The notes under the pieces are model-generated. The model was not told the DNA's origin and did not search any database. It was given only the letters and a program-made list of their open reading frames with translations. Of a DNA stretch of 64,000 bases, positions 44,090 through 54,717 are shown one piece after another (position 1 is the first letter of the stretch; the number at the start of each line of letters is the position of its first letter). A program made the position numbers and the translations under genes. Origin of the DNA: Terriglobia bacterium (GTDB taxonomy: Bacteria > Acidobacteriota > Terriglobia > Bryobacterales > Bryobacteraceae); NCBI GenBank assembly GCA_021325235.1, contig JAJPHN010000014.1:83076-147075 (forward strand), read 5' to 3'.

Positions 44090-44764
44090 TCAGCCCGCGC
44101 TTCCGTCCGGCTTCGAGCCCGGCAGCCGCTTCATAATCAGATCGATTTGACCGGCATGATGCGAGATGTGCTCGCAGACGTGGAACCAAAGACAATAATT
44201 GTTGACAGGACCGCCGCCCCAACCCGGCTCTTTGAGCGGATTCAGCAGCCAGGCGTCGTCTCGTTTGGCGAACTCAGCGAGCGTTTTTTCGCGGGCTTCG
44301 CGCATCGCATCCTGATAGTACGCTAGATCGTGGCCTTTGATGCTGGCGCGGCCGGCATCGCCCAGATTCATCGCCGCGCCCCACTTCGCCTGGTAATCGG
44401 CGGGAAACTTTTCGAAGTTCTCGTTATTGAACGTTATTCGTTGATAAAGAACTTCCGTCGCTGCCAGGTGCAACATCAATGCACCGATGGTGTTGGCATT
44501 CTTATCAAGCAGGAAATCGAGCTGCGGTTGCGTGAGGCCGCGAGTCGGGCCAATCACGGCCAGCTCCATCCAGGTAAGCATCGTGACTAAGGTGCCGATC
44601 TGCGGAGCGTAACCTGCCCGCGGGCCGATCATGTTGATCGTGTTCTTGTCGTAGGGAGGCGCAAGGCGCGGCAGAGGAGGCATCTTGGAGGGTGCCTGAG
44701 TGCTCTGTGCCGCCGAAACGAAACAGGTACCGCCGGCAAGGAAAATACGGCGCGATAGGGACAT
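44090..44764 (-). CDS. DinB-family protein with signal-like leader
   Basis: A 224-residue four-helix-bundle protein. The N-terminus (MSLSRRIFLAGGTCFVSAAQS) looks like an export leader, unusual for DinB. Metal-ligand histidines are likely in LMLHLAATEVLYQR and the FHVCEHISHHAGQI motif, a hallmark of DinB/YfiT proteins, which often act as thiol- or metal-dependent transferases. Function cannot be assigned. It shares the strand with DUF1697. Confidence 0.82.
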   Translation of the reverse strand: MSLSRRIFLAGGTCFVSAAQSTQAPSKMPPLPRLAPPYDKNTINMIGPRAGYAPQIGTLVTMLTWMELAVIGPTRGLTQPQLDFLLDKNANTIGALMLHLAATEVLYQRITFNNENFEKFPADYQAKWGAAMNLGDAGRASIKGHDLAYYQDAMREAREKTLAEFAKRDDAWLLNPLKEPGWGGGPVNNYCLWFHVCEHISHHAGQIDLIMKRLPGSKPDGSAG

Positions 44765-44914
44765 CGAGCGACCTCCTGGCTCGTTGAGGCGAGCGTGGCT
44801 GAGCCGATCTATCTTGGAGACCTATCCCATCATGTTCGGCGGCGGCTGTCAAGAGAGACCTGGCCGCCGGTGGCGACGAGCAGAACCGAGTCCCTTACCC
44901 GCGATGCGTTTCGC

Positions 44915-45817
44915 TCAATACGGCATGCGTCCGCCGGTTGCTCCGTACACTTCGCCCGTTACGTACCGGCTCTCGTTCGACGCGAGAAATACGTACAACG
45001 GCGCGAGTTCAACCGGTTGTGCGGGCCGGCCAAAATCGGTGTTCTTGCCGAATTCCTTGACCTTTTCCTCCGGCATGGTCGCCGGAATCAGCGGCGTCCA
45101 CACCGGACCCGGCGCTACCGCATTCACACGCACGCCCTTCTTCATCGCAATATGCGAAAGAGTCTTCGTCATGCTCACGATGGCCGACTTCGTAGCAGCG
45201 TACGGCAGCAGATTCGGGCTCGGTTCAAATGCCTGAATGGAAGCGGTGTTGATGATCGCGCTGCCCTCCTTCATGTGCGGCAGCGCAGCGCGGCACAGCC
45301 AGAACAGCGCATAAACATTGGTCTTCCAGGTACGATCGAACTCCTCGTCGGTGAACTCTTCGATGGAATCGTGTGTCGATTGATAGCCCGCGATATTGAT
45401 CAGCAGATCGAGCCGTCCGAACCTTCCGATGGTCTGCTCGATCAGCTGTTTGCAATAGTTCTGATCGCACAAAGAGCCAGCGATGTGCAGCTCTTTGCGG
45501 CCGGCTTTTTTGATCCACTGGATCGTCTCGCTGGCGTCTTTCTCCTCTTCCGGAAGATAGCTGAGGGCGAGGTCGGCTCCTTCGCGCGCGAAAGCGATGG
45601 AAACGGCGCGCCCGATTCCGCTGTCACCACCAGTGACGAGCGCGACCTTGCCCTCCAGCCGGCCGAAACCACGATACGACTCCTCGCCGTGGTCTGGTTT
45701 CGGATTCATTTCATCCGGCGATCCCGGATGCGGTATTTTCTCCTGCTGGAATGTGGGCTTGGGGCCCTCTTCCTTCGGATTCACCTTTTTCGGGTCTTGT
45801 ACAGTGCTCTCGGGCAT
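44915..45817 (-). CDS. SDR-family oxidoreductase of the general-stress (YdaD/YghA) type
   Basis: A 300-residue short-chain dehydrogenase with a proline/lysine/glutamate-rich N-terminal segment (VNPKEEGPKPTFQQEKIPHP) typical of the YdaD/YghA group. Cofactor motif TGGDSGIG, NIAGY, and the YAATK catalytic pair are intact. The C-terminus ends VTGEVYGATGGRMPY, also typical. It stands in a stress cassette with a YciF-like protein and Mn catalase on the same strand, an association common in soil bacteria. The substrate is unknown. Confidence 0.92.
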   Translation of the reverse strand: MPESTVQDPKKVNPKEEGPKPTFQQEKIPHPGSPDEMNPKPDHGEESYRGFGRLEGKVALVTGGDSGIGRAVSIAFAREGADLALSYLPEEEKDASETIQWIKKAGRKELHIAGSLCDQNYCKQLIEQTIGRFGRLDLLINIAGYQSTHDSIEEFTDEEFDRTWKTNVYALFWLCRAALPHMKEGSAIINTASIQAFEPSPNLLPYAATKSAIVSMTKTLSHIAMKKGVRVNAVAPGPVWTPLIPATMPEEKVKEFGKNTDFGRPAQPVELAPLYVFLASNESRYVTGEVYGATGGRMPY

Positions 45818-45832
45818 AGCAGACTGTTTGTT

Positions 45833-46366
45833 TCAGCTCCGTACCAGTTCGAGATCGGCTTCTGTCGCGCCCATTTCAGCCAGCCGGGCTTCCTGCAGCA
45901 GCGGTTTGGCCACGCTCGTGAGCAGAAAATCAGCCGCTTCCTCTTCGCCGAGCGTGTGGTCCAGCAAATGAGACACTTCGCGGGCCTCAATCAGCCGCGC
46001 CAGACTGCGCGCCGAGCCATAACCAGAGATCTCGTAGTGCTCCACTTTCTGAGCAGCCGTTATCAGAGCCAGGTCGGCTGCCAGCGGATCCTTTTGTTTA
46101 CCCTCTTCAATAACTTCTTTGCCTTCTTCCACCAGCCCAGCCATCGCGCGGCAGGGCTTCGGCTGAGATTTCTGGCCGAGAAATTCGAAGGCTTTGTCCA
46201 GCCGTTCGACGTGTGTCTCCGTCTGCGCCAGATGCTTTTCGAAAGCTTCCTTCAGCTTCGGGTTGTGAGCCGCCTGGGCCATCTGCGGCAGCGCTTTGGT
46301 GAGCTGCATTTCCGCGTGGAGCAGGTCCTGCAGTTCTTCAATCAACAATTCTTTGAGATTCGCCAT
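45833..46366 (-). CDS. YciF/DUF892 ferritin-like protein
   Basis: A 177-residue four-helix ferritin-like protein: LKELLIEELQDLLHAEMQL at the N-terminus, HLAQTETHVERLDKAFEFL, an ITAAQKVEHYEISGYGSAR helix, and LLDHTLGEEEAADFLL. Glutamates and histidines at the usual helix positions (E of LLHAEMQ, E/H of TETH, E/H of KVEHYE) could hold a di-metal site. The family is induced by osmotic and oxidative stress and often sits beside Mn catalase, as here. Confidence 0.9.
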   Translation of the reverse strand: MANLKELLIEELQDLLHAEMQLTKALPQMAQAAHNPKLKEAFEKHLAQTETHVERLDKAFEFLGQKSQPKPCRAMAGLVEEGKEVIEEGKQKDPLAADLALITAAQKVEHYEISGYGSARSLARLIEAREVSHLLDHTLGEEEAADFLLTSVAKPLLQEARLAEMGATEADLELVRS

Positions 46367-46381
46367 TTTTGTTCTCCAAAC

Positions 46382-47214
46382 CTATTTCGTGTACTTGGCC
46401 GAGCTCTTTTTGGTGGCCGACTTTTTGGAAGCCTCACCGTGTCCATCGCCGGAATGAGAACTCGCGTGTCCGTTGCCCGGTTCGCGGCTACCGGCCTCGG
46501 GCGATAGAAACTGCCTGAACGCCGGCGCTTCCACCATCTGCCAGTTGTTGCCTTCGTTCCAGGGGCCGCGCAGATCGCGTTCGCCGCGCTGTCCTACGCC
46601 GGTAGAGTCGTTGAAATACTGATTCACCACGCCCGGAGTCGGCGGCAGTGCACCAATCGAGAACGGTGCTTTCCCGAGGCTCTCAAGCGCCAGGGTAAAT
46701 GCCTTCATGTGCGTGATTTCCCGCGTCATCAGGAACTGCAGCGCATCGAGCGTTCCCGGATCGTCGTAAAGTTCATGAGCCGCTCGTAAGTAATCTTGGC
46801 GCGCGCTTCTGCGGCAATATCGTTGCGCAGATCAACATCGAGCTCGCCCGTTACCTTCAGATAGTCTGCCGTCCACGCATTTCCCGCCGAGTTGCGCAGG
46901 TCCACGCCGCCGCCGCCGGCAATCGCGATCAGCGGATCGGCTTCGGCCGCGGTGCGGCTATGCCGGCAGGGCTTCAGATGCATGCGTGTCAGAACGCCTA
47001 TGATCTCCAGATGGCTCAACTCTTCCGTGCCGATGTCCATCAGCAGGTCCTTGCGCTCCAGATCGTCGCAGTTGATCCCCTGGACCGAGTACTGCATCGC
47101 AGCCGCGAGTTCACCGTTAGCGCCGCCGAACTGCTCGAGCAGCATGTTGCCAAATTTCGGATCGGGCGTGTCGACCCGCACCGTGTACATCAGTTCTTTT
47201 ACGTGGTGATACAT
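46382..47214 (-). pseudogene. Manganese (non-heme) catalase, interrupted by a one-base frameshift
   Basis: Two adjacent minus-strand frames together make a normal-length Mn catalase. The first (47214-46729) has EQFGGANGELAAAMQYSVQG, GTEELSHLEI and AEARAKITYERLMNF, then runs into unrelated residues. The second frame resumes with DDPGTLDALQFLMTREITHM and continues to the K/S-rich end. The break is at about 46764-46773, where one base is missing in the minus-strand stretch AACTTTACGACGATCC. Metal ligands are split: two E..H sets before the break, EITH after it. It may be a true inactivation or a base-call error. A good AGAGAGG ribosome site precedes the ATG. Confidence 0.8.
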
Positions 47215-47367
47215 TCGTCCTCTCTCTGTTGGGTGGTCAAAACTCTGGACGCAGTTATGCCCTGGGTTGCTGCAAAACTCGGTATCTGGAAAACTACGCG
47301 GAGAGTTAAGTATGTTTGTTGAAGCTTGATTGAAACAAGCGGCGCGGACCGAAGGTCACATTCCCGA

Positions 47368-48887
<1,520 letters not shown>

Positions 48888-48891
<4 letters not shown>

Positions 48892-49925
48892 AGCGTAGTA
48901 CAGCCGCAACGTTGTTAGGAACAGGCGCAGGAGTGGCAGCATTCGCCGCAGCCATGCTGGCGCGCAGCCGCACGGCCCGAAACGCGTTCCACGGCAAGAC
49001 AGTCGTGATCACAGGCGGTTCGCGCGGCCTCGGGCTGGCTCTGGCAAGAGAGCTGGCCGCAAAGGGAGCACGCCTGGTGCTGGCCGCCCGCGAGGAAGAA
49101 GAACTACTGGAAGCGCGCCGCCGACTCATCGCCGAAAGGTCGGTGCAGAGCGACACCGATGTGCTGTGCGTCGCCTGCGATCTCACCCGTTCCGAAGAGG
49201 CCGAGCGTCTCATAGCTGAGGCGACTCGCCATTTCGGTCAAGTCGACATTCTCATCAATAACGCCGGTGTGATCCACGTTGGACCCATCGAGGAGCAGTC
49301 GACCGAGATGTACCGCGATGCCATGGCAAGCAACTTCTTCGCCGTGCTTTACACGACTTACGCCGTGCTGCCGCAAATGCTCGCTCGCCGCGATGGCTCG
49401 ATCGCGAATATCGCTTCGATCGGCGGAAAGATTCCGGTTCCGCATCTGGCGCCTTACGTGGCAAGCAAATTTGCCGCCGTCGGATTTTCGGAGACTCTGC
49501 ACGCCGAGCTCCGTTCAAAGGGGGTTCAGGTGACGACCGTTAATCCCGGATTGATGCGCACCGGTTCGTATCCAAACGCCGTCGTCACGAGTCGAAAAGA
49601 GGAAGAGTATCGCTGGTTCCGCATCTCGGCGAGCCTGCCCGGGGTAGCGCATTCTGCTTCCGGTGCCGCGCGCGCCATCGTGCGTGCGATTGCCGAAGGC
49701 CGCGCGGAAATCGAGATCGGAATCGACGCCTATCTTGCTGCCCGCCTGCATGGGCTGCTGCCTTCGGCCACTCAGTTTGCCGGGAGCCTTGCCGAACGTG
49801 CCATTCTGCCGTCGGCCGGTGGAAGCCGCCGAGCGGAGAAGGGCACCAACATCAAGGCTCCCGAAGGACTCTGGAAATCCTGGAGCAGGATTCTTACGGA
49901 GCGCTTCAATCAGCCCGAAGCCTAA
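48888..49925 (+). CDS. SDR-family oxidoreductase with N-terminal hydrophobic segment
   Basis: A 345-residue short-chain dehydrogenase. An N-terminal hydrophobic stretch (TLLGTGAGVAAFAAAML) may anchor it to the membrane. Then come TGGSRGLG, NNAGVIH, the serine in NIASIGGKIP and YVASK. The C-terminal extension contains basic residues and no clear domain. The ATG overlaps the recQ stop by four bases, so it is co-translated, though no functional link to DNA repair is evident. Confidence 0.87.
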
Positions 49926-49927
49926 GA

Positions 49928-50728
49928 CTACTTCTTGGCCGAGCCCGGTTCGGACTGCTTCCGATGCATCTCGGCCACCATCGGATCGGGCATACCATGT
50001 CCTGCCGCGGCCATCATCTTGTTCTTGAATGAGCCCGCGACCACATGATCCTTGCCGGCCATCAGCGCCTCGTAGCCATCCTTGGCGACCTGCGCCGGAT
50101 CGTCTTTTTCACTGACGCCCAGCTTGGTATCGTCCGCACCCGCGCGATGGAAAAAGTTCGTTTCGGTAGCACCCGGCATCAGCGCGGTAATCGTTACGCC
50201 GGTGTCTTTTAGCTCATTGCGAATCGCCTGCGCAAACGAGGATAGAAACGCTTTCGTCGCTCCGTACACCGCCTCGAAAGGCGCCGGCATCGTGCCTGCA
50301 ATCGAGGAAGTAAACAGAATGCGCCCCTGGCCGCGTGTGGTCATGTCCTGGAGCACGCGTTTGGTGAGATGAACCGGCGATACCACATTCAGGCGGATCA
50401 TGTTCAGCTCTTCCTCAAGATCGTTCGAGGCGAATTCACCGCTCACGCCGACGCCCGCATTGATTGCAATCGCATCCAGCGCACGGCCGGAAGACTGAAT
50501 GGTACGGTAGAGTTGCTCGACGCCGTCATATGTCGCCAGATCGGCTTGCACGGTTTCTACTTTCGAACCGAGCCCGCGCAACTCGTTGGCGGCCTGATCG
50601 ATGCCGGAGCCGGCAGAACAGATCAATAGATCGAAGCCGTTTTCGGCAAATTGTTTGGCCAGTTCGAAACCGATGCCGCTCGAGGCGCCGGTCACGACTG
50701 CAAAAGGTTTTCCATTGGAGGTAGGCAT
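49928..50728 (-). CDS. SDR-family oxidoreductase
   Basis: A 266-residue short-chain dehydrogenase with TGASSGIGFELAKQ, INAGVGVSGE, the TSSIAGTMPAP serine segment and the YGATK pair. The C-terminus (MAGKDHVVAGSFKNKMMAA) is typical of the DltE/YqjQ-like subgroup. It converges on the other SDR gene with a 2-base gap. The substrate is unknown. Confidence 0.9.
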   Translation of the reverse strand: MPTSNGKPFAVVTGASSGIGFELAKQFAENGFDLLICSAGSGIDQAANELRGLGSKVETVQADLATYDGVEQLYRTIQSSGRALDAIAINAGVGVSGEFASNDLEEELNMIRLNVVSPVHLTKRVLQDMTTRGQGRILFTSSIAGTMPAPFEAVYGATKAFLSSFAQAIRNELKDTGVTITALMPGATETNFFHRAGADDTKLGVSEKDDPAQVAKDGYEALMAGKDHVVAGSFKNKMMAAAGHGMPDPMVAEMHRKQSEPGSAKK

Positions 50729-50834
50729 AGATGTCTCGCTCGCCCGTTTGACTCCGAATGGCTTCCGCCGGGCATCCCGTAAATCTGCCGGCGCCGTTAC
50801 GTTTTGAGCGCCGGCGCCGAGCGCTTCAACGGGC

Positions 50835-51311
50835 GTGATAGGAATAGAGCAGGAGCTGAGGTTGCATTACCCCGTAGTCACCGCGTGTCCACAATGCGGC
50901 GCGCAGAATCGCATTCCGGCGAAACATCTGGCGGATCGCGGAAAATGCGGCGCCTGCAAGTCCGCCCTCAACCCGGTCGGCGAGCCGGTTGAAGTAGACG
51001 CGAGCGCGTTTGAAGAGATCGTGCGCGAGGCGCGTGTTCCGGTGCTGGTCGATTTCTGGGCAGCCTGGTGCGGTCCCTGCCGCATGGCCGCGCCGGAAAT
51101 CGAAGCTTTGGCGCGCGAGATGGCCGGTCAGGCGCTCGTGCTCAAAGTAGATACCGAGCGCGAGCCGGCGCTTTCGGCGCGTTACCGCGTCGCGAGCATA
51201 CCGAACTTCCTCGTATTCCGCAACGGCCGGCCTGTGTTCCAGCAGCCCGGTCTCGTCGGCCGAGCGCAAATGCGAAGCTGGCTCGAAAGCGCGGCAGCTC
51301 AAGCGGGTTGA
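50835..51311 (+). CDS. Thioredoxin (TrxC-like, with N-terminal zinc motif)
   Basis: A 158-residue protein. The N-terminal part has CPQCGAQNRIPAKHL and CGACKSAL, a CxxC-CxxC zinc motif as in thioredoxin 2. The thioredoxin domain follows, with the active site WCGPC (FWAAWCGPCRM) and the cis-proline SIPNFLVF. The assigned start is GTG at 50835; a shorter start closer to the first cysteine is possible. Cytosolic disulfide reductase is the expected role. Confidence 0.9.
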   Translation: MIGIEQELRLHYPVVTACPQCGAQNRIPAKHLADRGKCGACKSALNPVGEPVEVDASAFEEIVREARVPVLVDFWAAWCGPCRMAAPEIEALAREMAGQALVLKVDTEREPALSARYRVASIPNFLVFRNGRPVFQQPGLVGRAQMRSWLESAAAQAG

Positions 51312-51316
51312 TTCGG

Positions 51317-52405
51317 ATGCACCCATTTCACTCGACCCGAAGGGAGTTTTCTTTGAAGACGATTGCAACGCTCGCGGCGGCGGCTCTGCCTCATTCCACA
51401 AGAGCCGCAAACAACAGCCCGTTGCTCGCGAATATGGGCATCGCCTCGACCTCCTTCATGGGCGCGGCGCTCGGCAAACGCAGCAGCGCCGGACATTCAG
51501 GCAGCGCGATGAGCCTTCCGCCCGCGCAGGGCAACTCGACGGTTGATTTTCTCGAGCGCTGTCACAAGTTCGGCGCCAAAGGCGTGCAAACGCAGTTGCG
51601 TGGCGATCCACATCAGATTCGGTCGCGAGCCGAAGAGCTTGGCATGTGGGTGGAAGCCATGATCTCCGTTCGCAACAGCACCCCGGAGTCGCTGGAAGCG
51701 GCCATTCGCAACGCCAAAGAGGCGGGCTGCACGATCGCGCGGGACGGTTTGCTGGGCGGCAGGCGCTACGAAACGTTCAACACTCTCGCCGACTGGAATG
51801 CCTGGGTCGAAGTCAGCAAGCAGAAGATCGCCATGGCCGTGCCGATTCTCGAAAAGCAGAAATTTACCCTCGCGCTCGAGAATCACAAAGACTGGACGCT
51901 CGAGGAATACGTGAAAATTTTCGAGACGCATCAGAGCGAATACTTCGGCGCGTGCCTGGATTTCGGTAACAATATTTCGCTGCTCGATGATCTGATGGCT
52001 GTGATCGAGACCATCGCGCCCTACACCAAAGCGACCCATTTCAAAGATATGGCCGTTGCGCCCTACAACGATGGCTTCCTGCTCTCCGAAGTGCCGCTCG
52101 GAACCGGTGTGCTCGATCTGCCGCGAACGCTTCACATTCTGGAAAAGGCCAATCCGCAGGTGCATTTGTCGCTTGAGATGATCACGCGCGATCCGCTGAA
52201 AGTGCCGTGCCTTGACGATCACTACTGGGTCACATTTCCGGATCGAAACGGAATTTTTCTGGCGCGCACGCTGCGCTTCGTCGAGCAGCACAAAAGCTCC
52301 ACCCCGCTGCCGCAGCCCGAAGAACTCTCGCACGAAGAGCACGCCCGGGTGGAAGAAGACAACATCCGGAAGTGCTTTGACTGGGCCCGCGCGCAGCAGA
52401 CGTAA
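51317..52405 (+). CDS. Tat-like exported sugar phosphate isomerase/epimerase-type TIM-barrel protein
   Basis: I start at the ATG at 51317, giving 362 residues; the longer frame is a shadow of the thioredoxin gene. The leader STRREFSLKTIATLAAAALP resembles a Tat signal. The barrel segments are GVQTQLRGDPHQIRSRAEELG, ALENHKDWTLEEYVKI (metal glutamate), CLDFGNNISLLDD (aspartate) and THFKDMAV (histidine), the AP endonuclease-2/xylose-isomerase-like metal pattern. A late motif LSLEMITRDP supplies another acid. The substrate is unknown. Confidence 0.85.
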   Translation: MHPFHSTRREFSLKTIATLAAAALPHSTRAANNSPLLANMGIASTSFMGAALGKRSSAGHSGSAMSLPPAQGNSTVDFLERCHKFGAKGVQTQLRGDPHQIRSRAEELGMWVEAMISVRNSTPESLEAAIRNAKEAGCTIARDGLLGGRRYETFNTLADWNAWVEVSKQKIAMAVPILEKQKFTLALENHKDWTLEEYVKIFETHQSEYFGACLDFGNNISLLDDLMAVIETIAPYTKATHFKDMAVAPYNDGFLLSEVPLGTGVLDLPRTLHILEKANPQVHLSLEMITRDPLKVPCLDDHYWVTFPDRNGIFLARTLRFVEQHKSSTPLPQPEELSHEEHARVEEDNIRKCFDWARAQQT

Positions 52406-52412
52406 GAGTGCG

Positions 52413-54164
52413 TTACGGCTTGGTCGAGTCGATCAAACGCTCGCAGCCGCGCGCCGTCAGCGCCAGCATCGTCAGTGTCGGATGCTTGTCGCCGGTCGAC
52501 GGAAACGCGTTTCCGCCGAACACGTATAAATTCGGAATATCGTGCGCCTGGCAATACGAATTCAGCACGCCAATCTTCGGCTCGCGGCTCATGCGCGCTG
52601 TGCCGACTTCGTGAATAGCGCCGCCTAACGGCTGCCGCCTGCTTTTGGGGTCGCCTTCTCGCGCTGCGCTGCGGCTTGGATCCGAATCGGTGACCGCCCG
52701 AGATGGTCCGGTATCCGGCGAGCCCGGTGCACCGGGAAATCCGCGTGGGCCGCCTTCGCCCATCCCCGGCATCTTTTCGCCGCCGGCACGCCGAAACAGC
52801 TCTTCCGCGCTCTGTTGAAAATGCTCGATCAGTTTGTAATCGTTGTCGCAATGCGTGAAATGAATTTTCAGTACGGGAATGCCCCAGTGGTCCTTCACTT
52901 CCGGATCGAGCTCGACGAAATTCTCCCTGCGCGCCAGCATCTCGCCGCCCGCAATCCAGACGCGCGCCTGCGCCACATAGCGGCTCTTGACCTCGCGCTT
53001 CCAATCCGAACCGTAGCCGGGAAGATACGGGGCAAATTGCGGAAATTCACTCTGCCCTCCGGTGGCATTCATTACGTAGCCGCGAATGAAATCCTTACGC
53101 GCGGTTTTCGCGTCGTAGTTGATCATGTTCGGGATCGTGATACCGGCAGCTTTGCCATCATCGAGCCGGCTTGGACCGCCCTTCAGTTTCGGAAGAAATC
53201 CGCTCACACCCGGCGCGCCGAGCTGATCCATCATGTACTGGCCCAGCGTTCCGCTCGAATTTGCCAGCCCACCTTTTGCCGATAGCAGCAGCAAGCGTGT
53301 GTTCTCGAGCGTGGAGGCCGCGAGGACAACATGCCGAGCATCAACCTCGACCGCTTTACCTGTGTAGCGTTCGATATACGTCACCCCGCGCGCACGATTC
53401 TCGCTTTTCATGCGAATCTCTGCCACGACCGAATCCGTGCGCAATTCGAGGTTGCCCGTCTTCAGCGCTGGCGGAAGCGTCGTGGAAAGCGTACTAAACA
53501 TGGCGCCGACATCGCAGCCGTTTACGCAGTTGCCGCAATAGTGACACGGAGGGCGACGGTTATGCGGTTGCGTCAGTTGAGCCAGACGGCGGTGGGTCGT
53601 AGGCCATCCAAGGCTCTTGCAGGCAGCCGTAAAGATCGCCTCCGCGCAATTCAGCGGCATTACTGGAAGAAAAACGCCGTCGGGAAATTGCGGCAATCCC
53701 GCAGCCGCCGCACTCACGCCAATGAAGCGTTCCACGCGGTCGTAGTAGGGCGCGATTTCCGCATAGGTCAGATCCCAGTCCAGACCATACCCGTCGCGTG
53801 AAGCCGATTTGAACTCGTAATCGGCCATGCGGTCGCTGGCGCGTGCCCAGTGCAGGCTGCGTCCGCCGAGACAGCGCGACCGGCTCCAGCGGTAATGGGT
53901 CTCCGGATCGGTCGTGTACGGATTTTCCGCGAGATCGAGCATGATCCGGTAATTGCGCTCGCTGCTGCTGTAGCGCCGCAGAAAACCGGGCCGTCCTTGT
54001 CCCCGAAACGGCATCTCGTAGAGAAAGGTGTGGTGAAATTCCTTGAGCGGATCGATCGAGCTTCCTGCTTCGAGCAGCAGCACTTTCATGCCGGCTTCGC
54101 AAAGCTGCATCGCGGCCCATCCGCCGCATGCGCCCGAGCCGACTATGATCGCGTCATACAACAT
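52413..54164 (-). CDS. GMC-family FAD dehydrogenase, catalytic subunit
   Basis: A 583-residue GMC oxidoreductase. FAD motif VGSGACGGWAAMQLCEAG (8-25), then GGRSLHWARAS; active-site H518 in AIHEVGTARM and H561 in DKHPTLT. A cysteine set C207, C210, C213, C217 (PCHYCGNCVNGC) may bind an Fe-S cluster, as in bacterial FAD glucose dehydrogenases. A roughly 48-residue Gly/Pro/Ser-rich insert (about 465-512) sits just before the active-site histidine, unusual for the family. It has no signal of its own; its start overlaps the Tat subunit gene by 11 bases, so it is probably exported piggyback. Confidence 0.9.
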   Translation of the reverse strand: MLYDAIIVGSGACGGWAAMQLCEAGMKVLLLEAGSSIDPLKEFHHTFLYEMPFRGQGRPGFLRRYSSSERNYRIMLDLAENPYTTDPETHYRWSRSRCLGGRSLHWARASDRMADYEFKSASRDGYGLDWDLTYAEIAPYYDRVERFIGVSAAAAGLPQFPDGVFLPVMPLNCAEAIFTAACKSLGWPTTHRRLAQLTQPHNRRPPCHYCGNCVNGCDVGAMFSTLSTTLPPALKTGNLELRTDSVVAEIRMKSENRARGVTYIERYTGKAVEVDARHVVLAASTLENTRLLLLSAKGGLANSSGTLGQYMMDQLGAPGVSGFLPKLKGGPSRLDDGKAAGITIPNMINYDAKTARKDFIRGYVMNATGGQSEFPQFAPYLPGYGSDWKREVKSRYVAQARVWIAGGEMLARRENFVELDPEVKDHWGIPVLKIHFTHCDNDYKLIEHFQQSAEELFRRAGGEKMPGMGEGGPRGFPGAPGSPDTGPSRAVTDSDPSRSAAREGDPKSRRQPLGGAIHEVGTARMSREPKIGVLNSYCQAHDIPNLYVFGGNAFPSTGDKHPTLTMLALTARGCERLIDSTKP

Positions 54165-54717
54165 GGTGCTCCGGATGCGTGCACGCCGGAAACGTGACGT
54201 TGTAAGAATTGCCGCGATAATCGAGCGCGTCGATCATGCCCGCGCGCGCCGTGTAAAAAGCGAAAACGCTTTCGCGTTTGATCAGTTGATACGTACTGAA
54301 TGCCGGGTGCGTTTTGGTGGGATCGCGTTCGGGCAGCGAGATGGCTTCGATAATGGCAGCGCGCTGTTCGTTGCCGGCGCTGTGGAAACCGAGGTCGCGT
54401 AAGCGCGCCAGTGCATTGCGCCACTGGCGCTGCGTCTCGGGAGCATACTCGCCCGATGCCGCTAAAACGAAGTCGATGAAATGCGCACAGTGTGCCTCGC
54501 GCGCGCCGGGCGTCTCGTCGGTTGGAATCAGAATTTCCGTGAAGGCCTCGAGCGCGGCAAAATCGTCAGCATCGAAAAACTTCGGCTGATAGTTGCTCCA
54601 GTAATCGGGTTCGGGGGGCGCCTGGGAATGATTGTGTTCAGCCTGCGCGCGGAAAGCGCCAAATTCCGGAAGCGCCGCAGCATACGCGAGCAGGTGGATC
54701 AGGCTGCGTCGTGTCAC
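54154..54717 (-). CDS. Gluconate 2-dehydrogenase subunit 3-family protein (Tat-exported)
   Basis: A 187-residue small subunit with a leader RRSLIHLLAYAAALPEFGAF, and the conserved body FFDADDFAALEAFTEILIPTDETPGAREAH typical of the family. It normally carries the larger GMC subunit across the membrane and is part of a periplasmic dehydrogenase feeding the respiratory chain. It overlaps the GMC gene by 11 bases and the upstream glycosyltransferase stop by four. Confidence 0.88.
   Translation of the reverse strand: MTRRSLIHLLAYAAALPEFGAFRAQAEHNHSQAPPEPDYWSNYQPKFFDADDFAALEAFTEILIPTDETPGAREAHCAHFIDFVLAASGEYAPETQRQWRNALARLRDLGFHSAGNEQRAAIIEAISLPERDPTKTHPAFSTYQLIKRESVFAFYTARAGMIDALDYRGNSYNVTFPACTHPEHHVV

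Noticed and set aside
44795..46507. A 570-residue plus-strand open frame across the stress cassette
   Set aside because: It is antisense to the SDR and YciF-like genes, which carry clear family motifs; its sequence is rich in R, F and Q with no domain.
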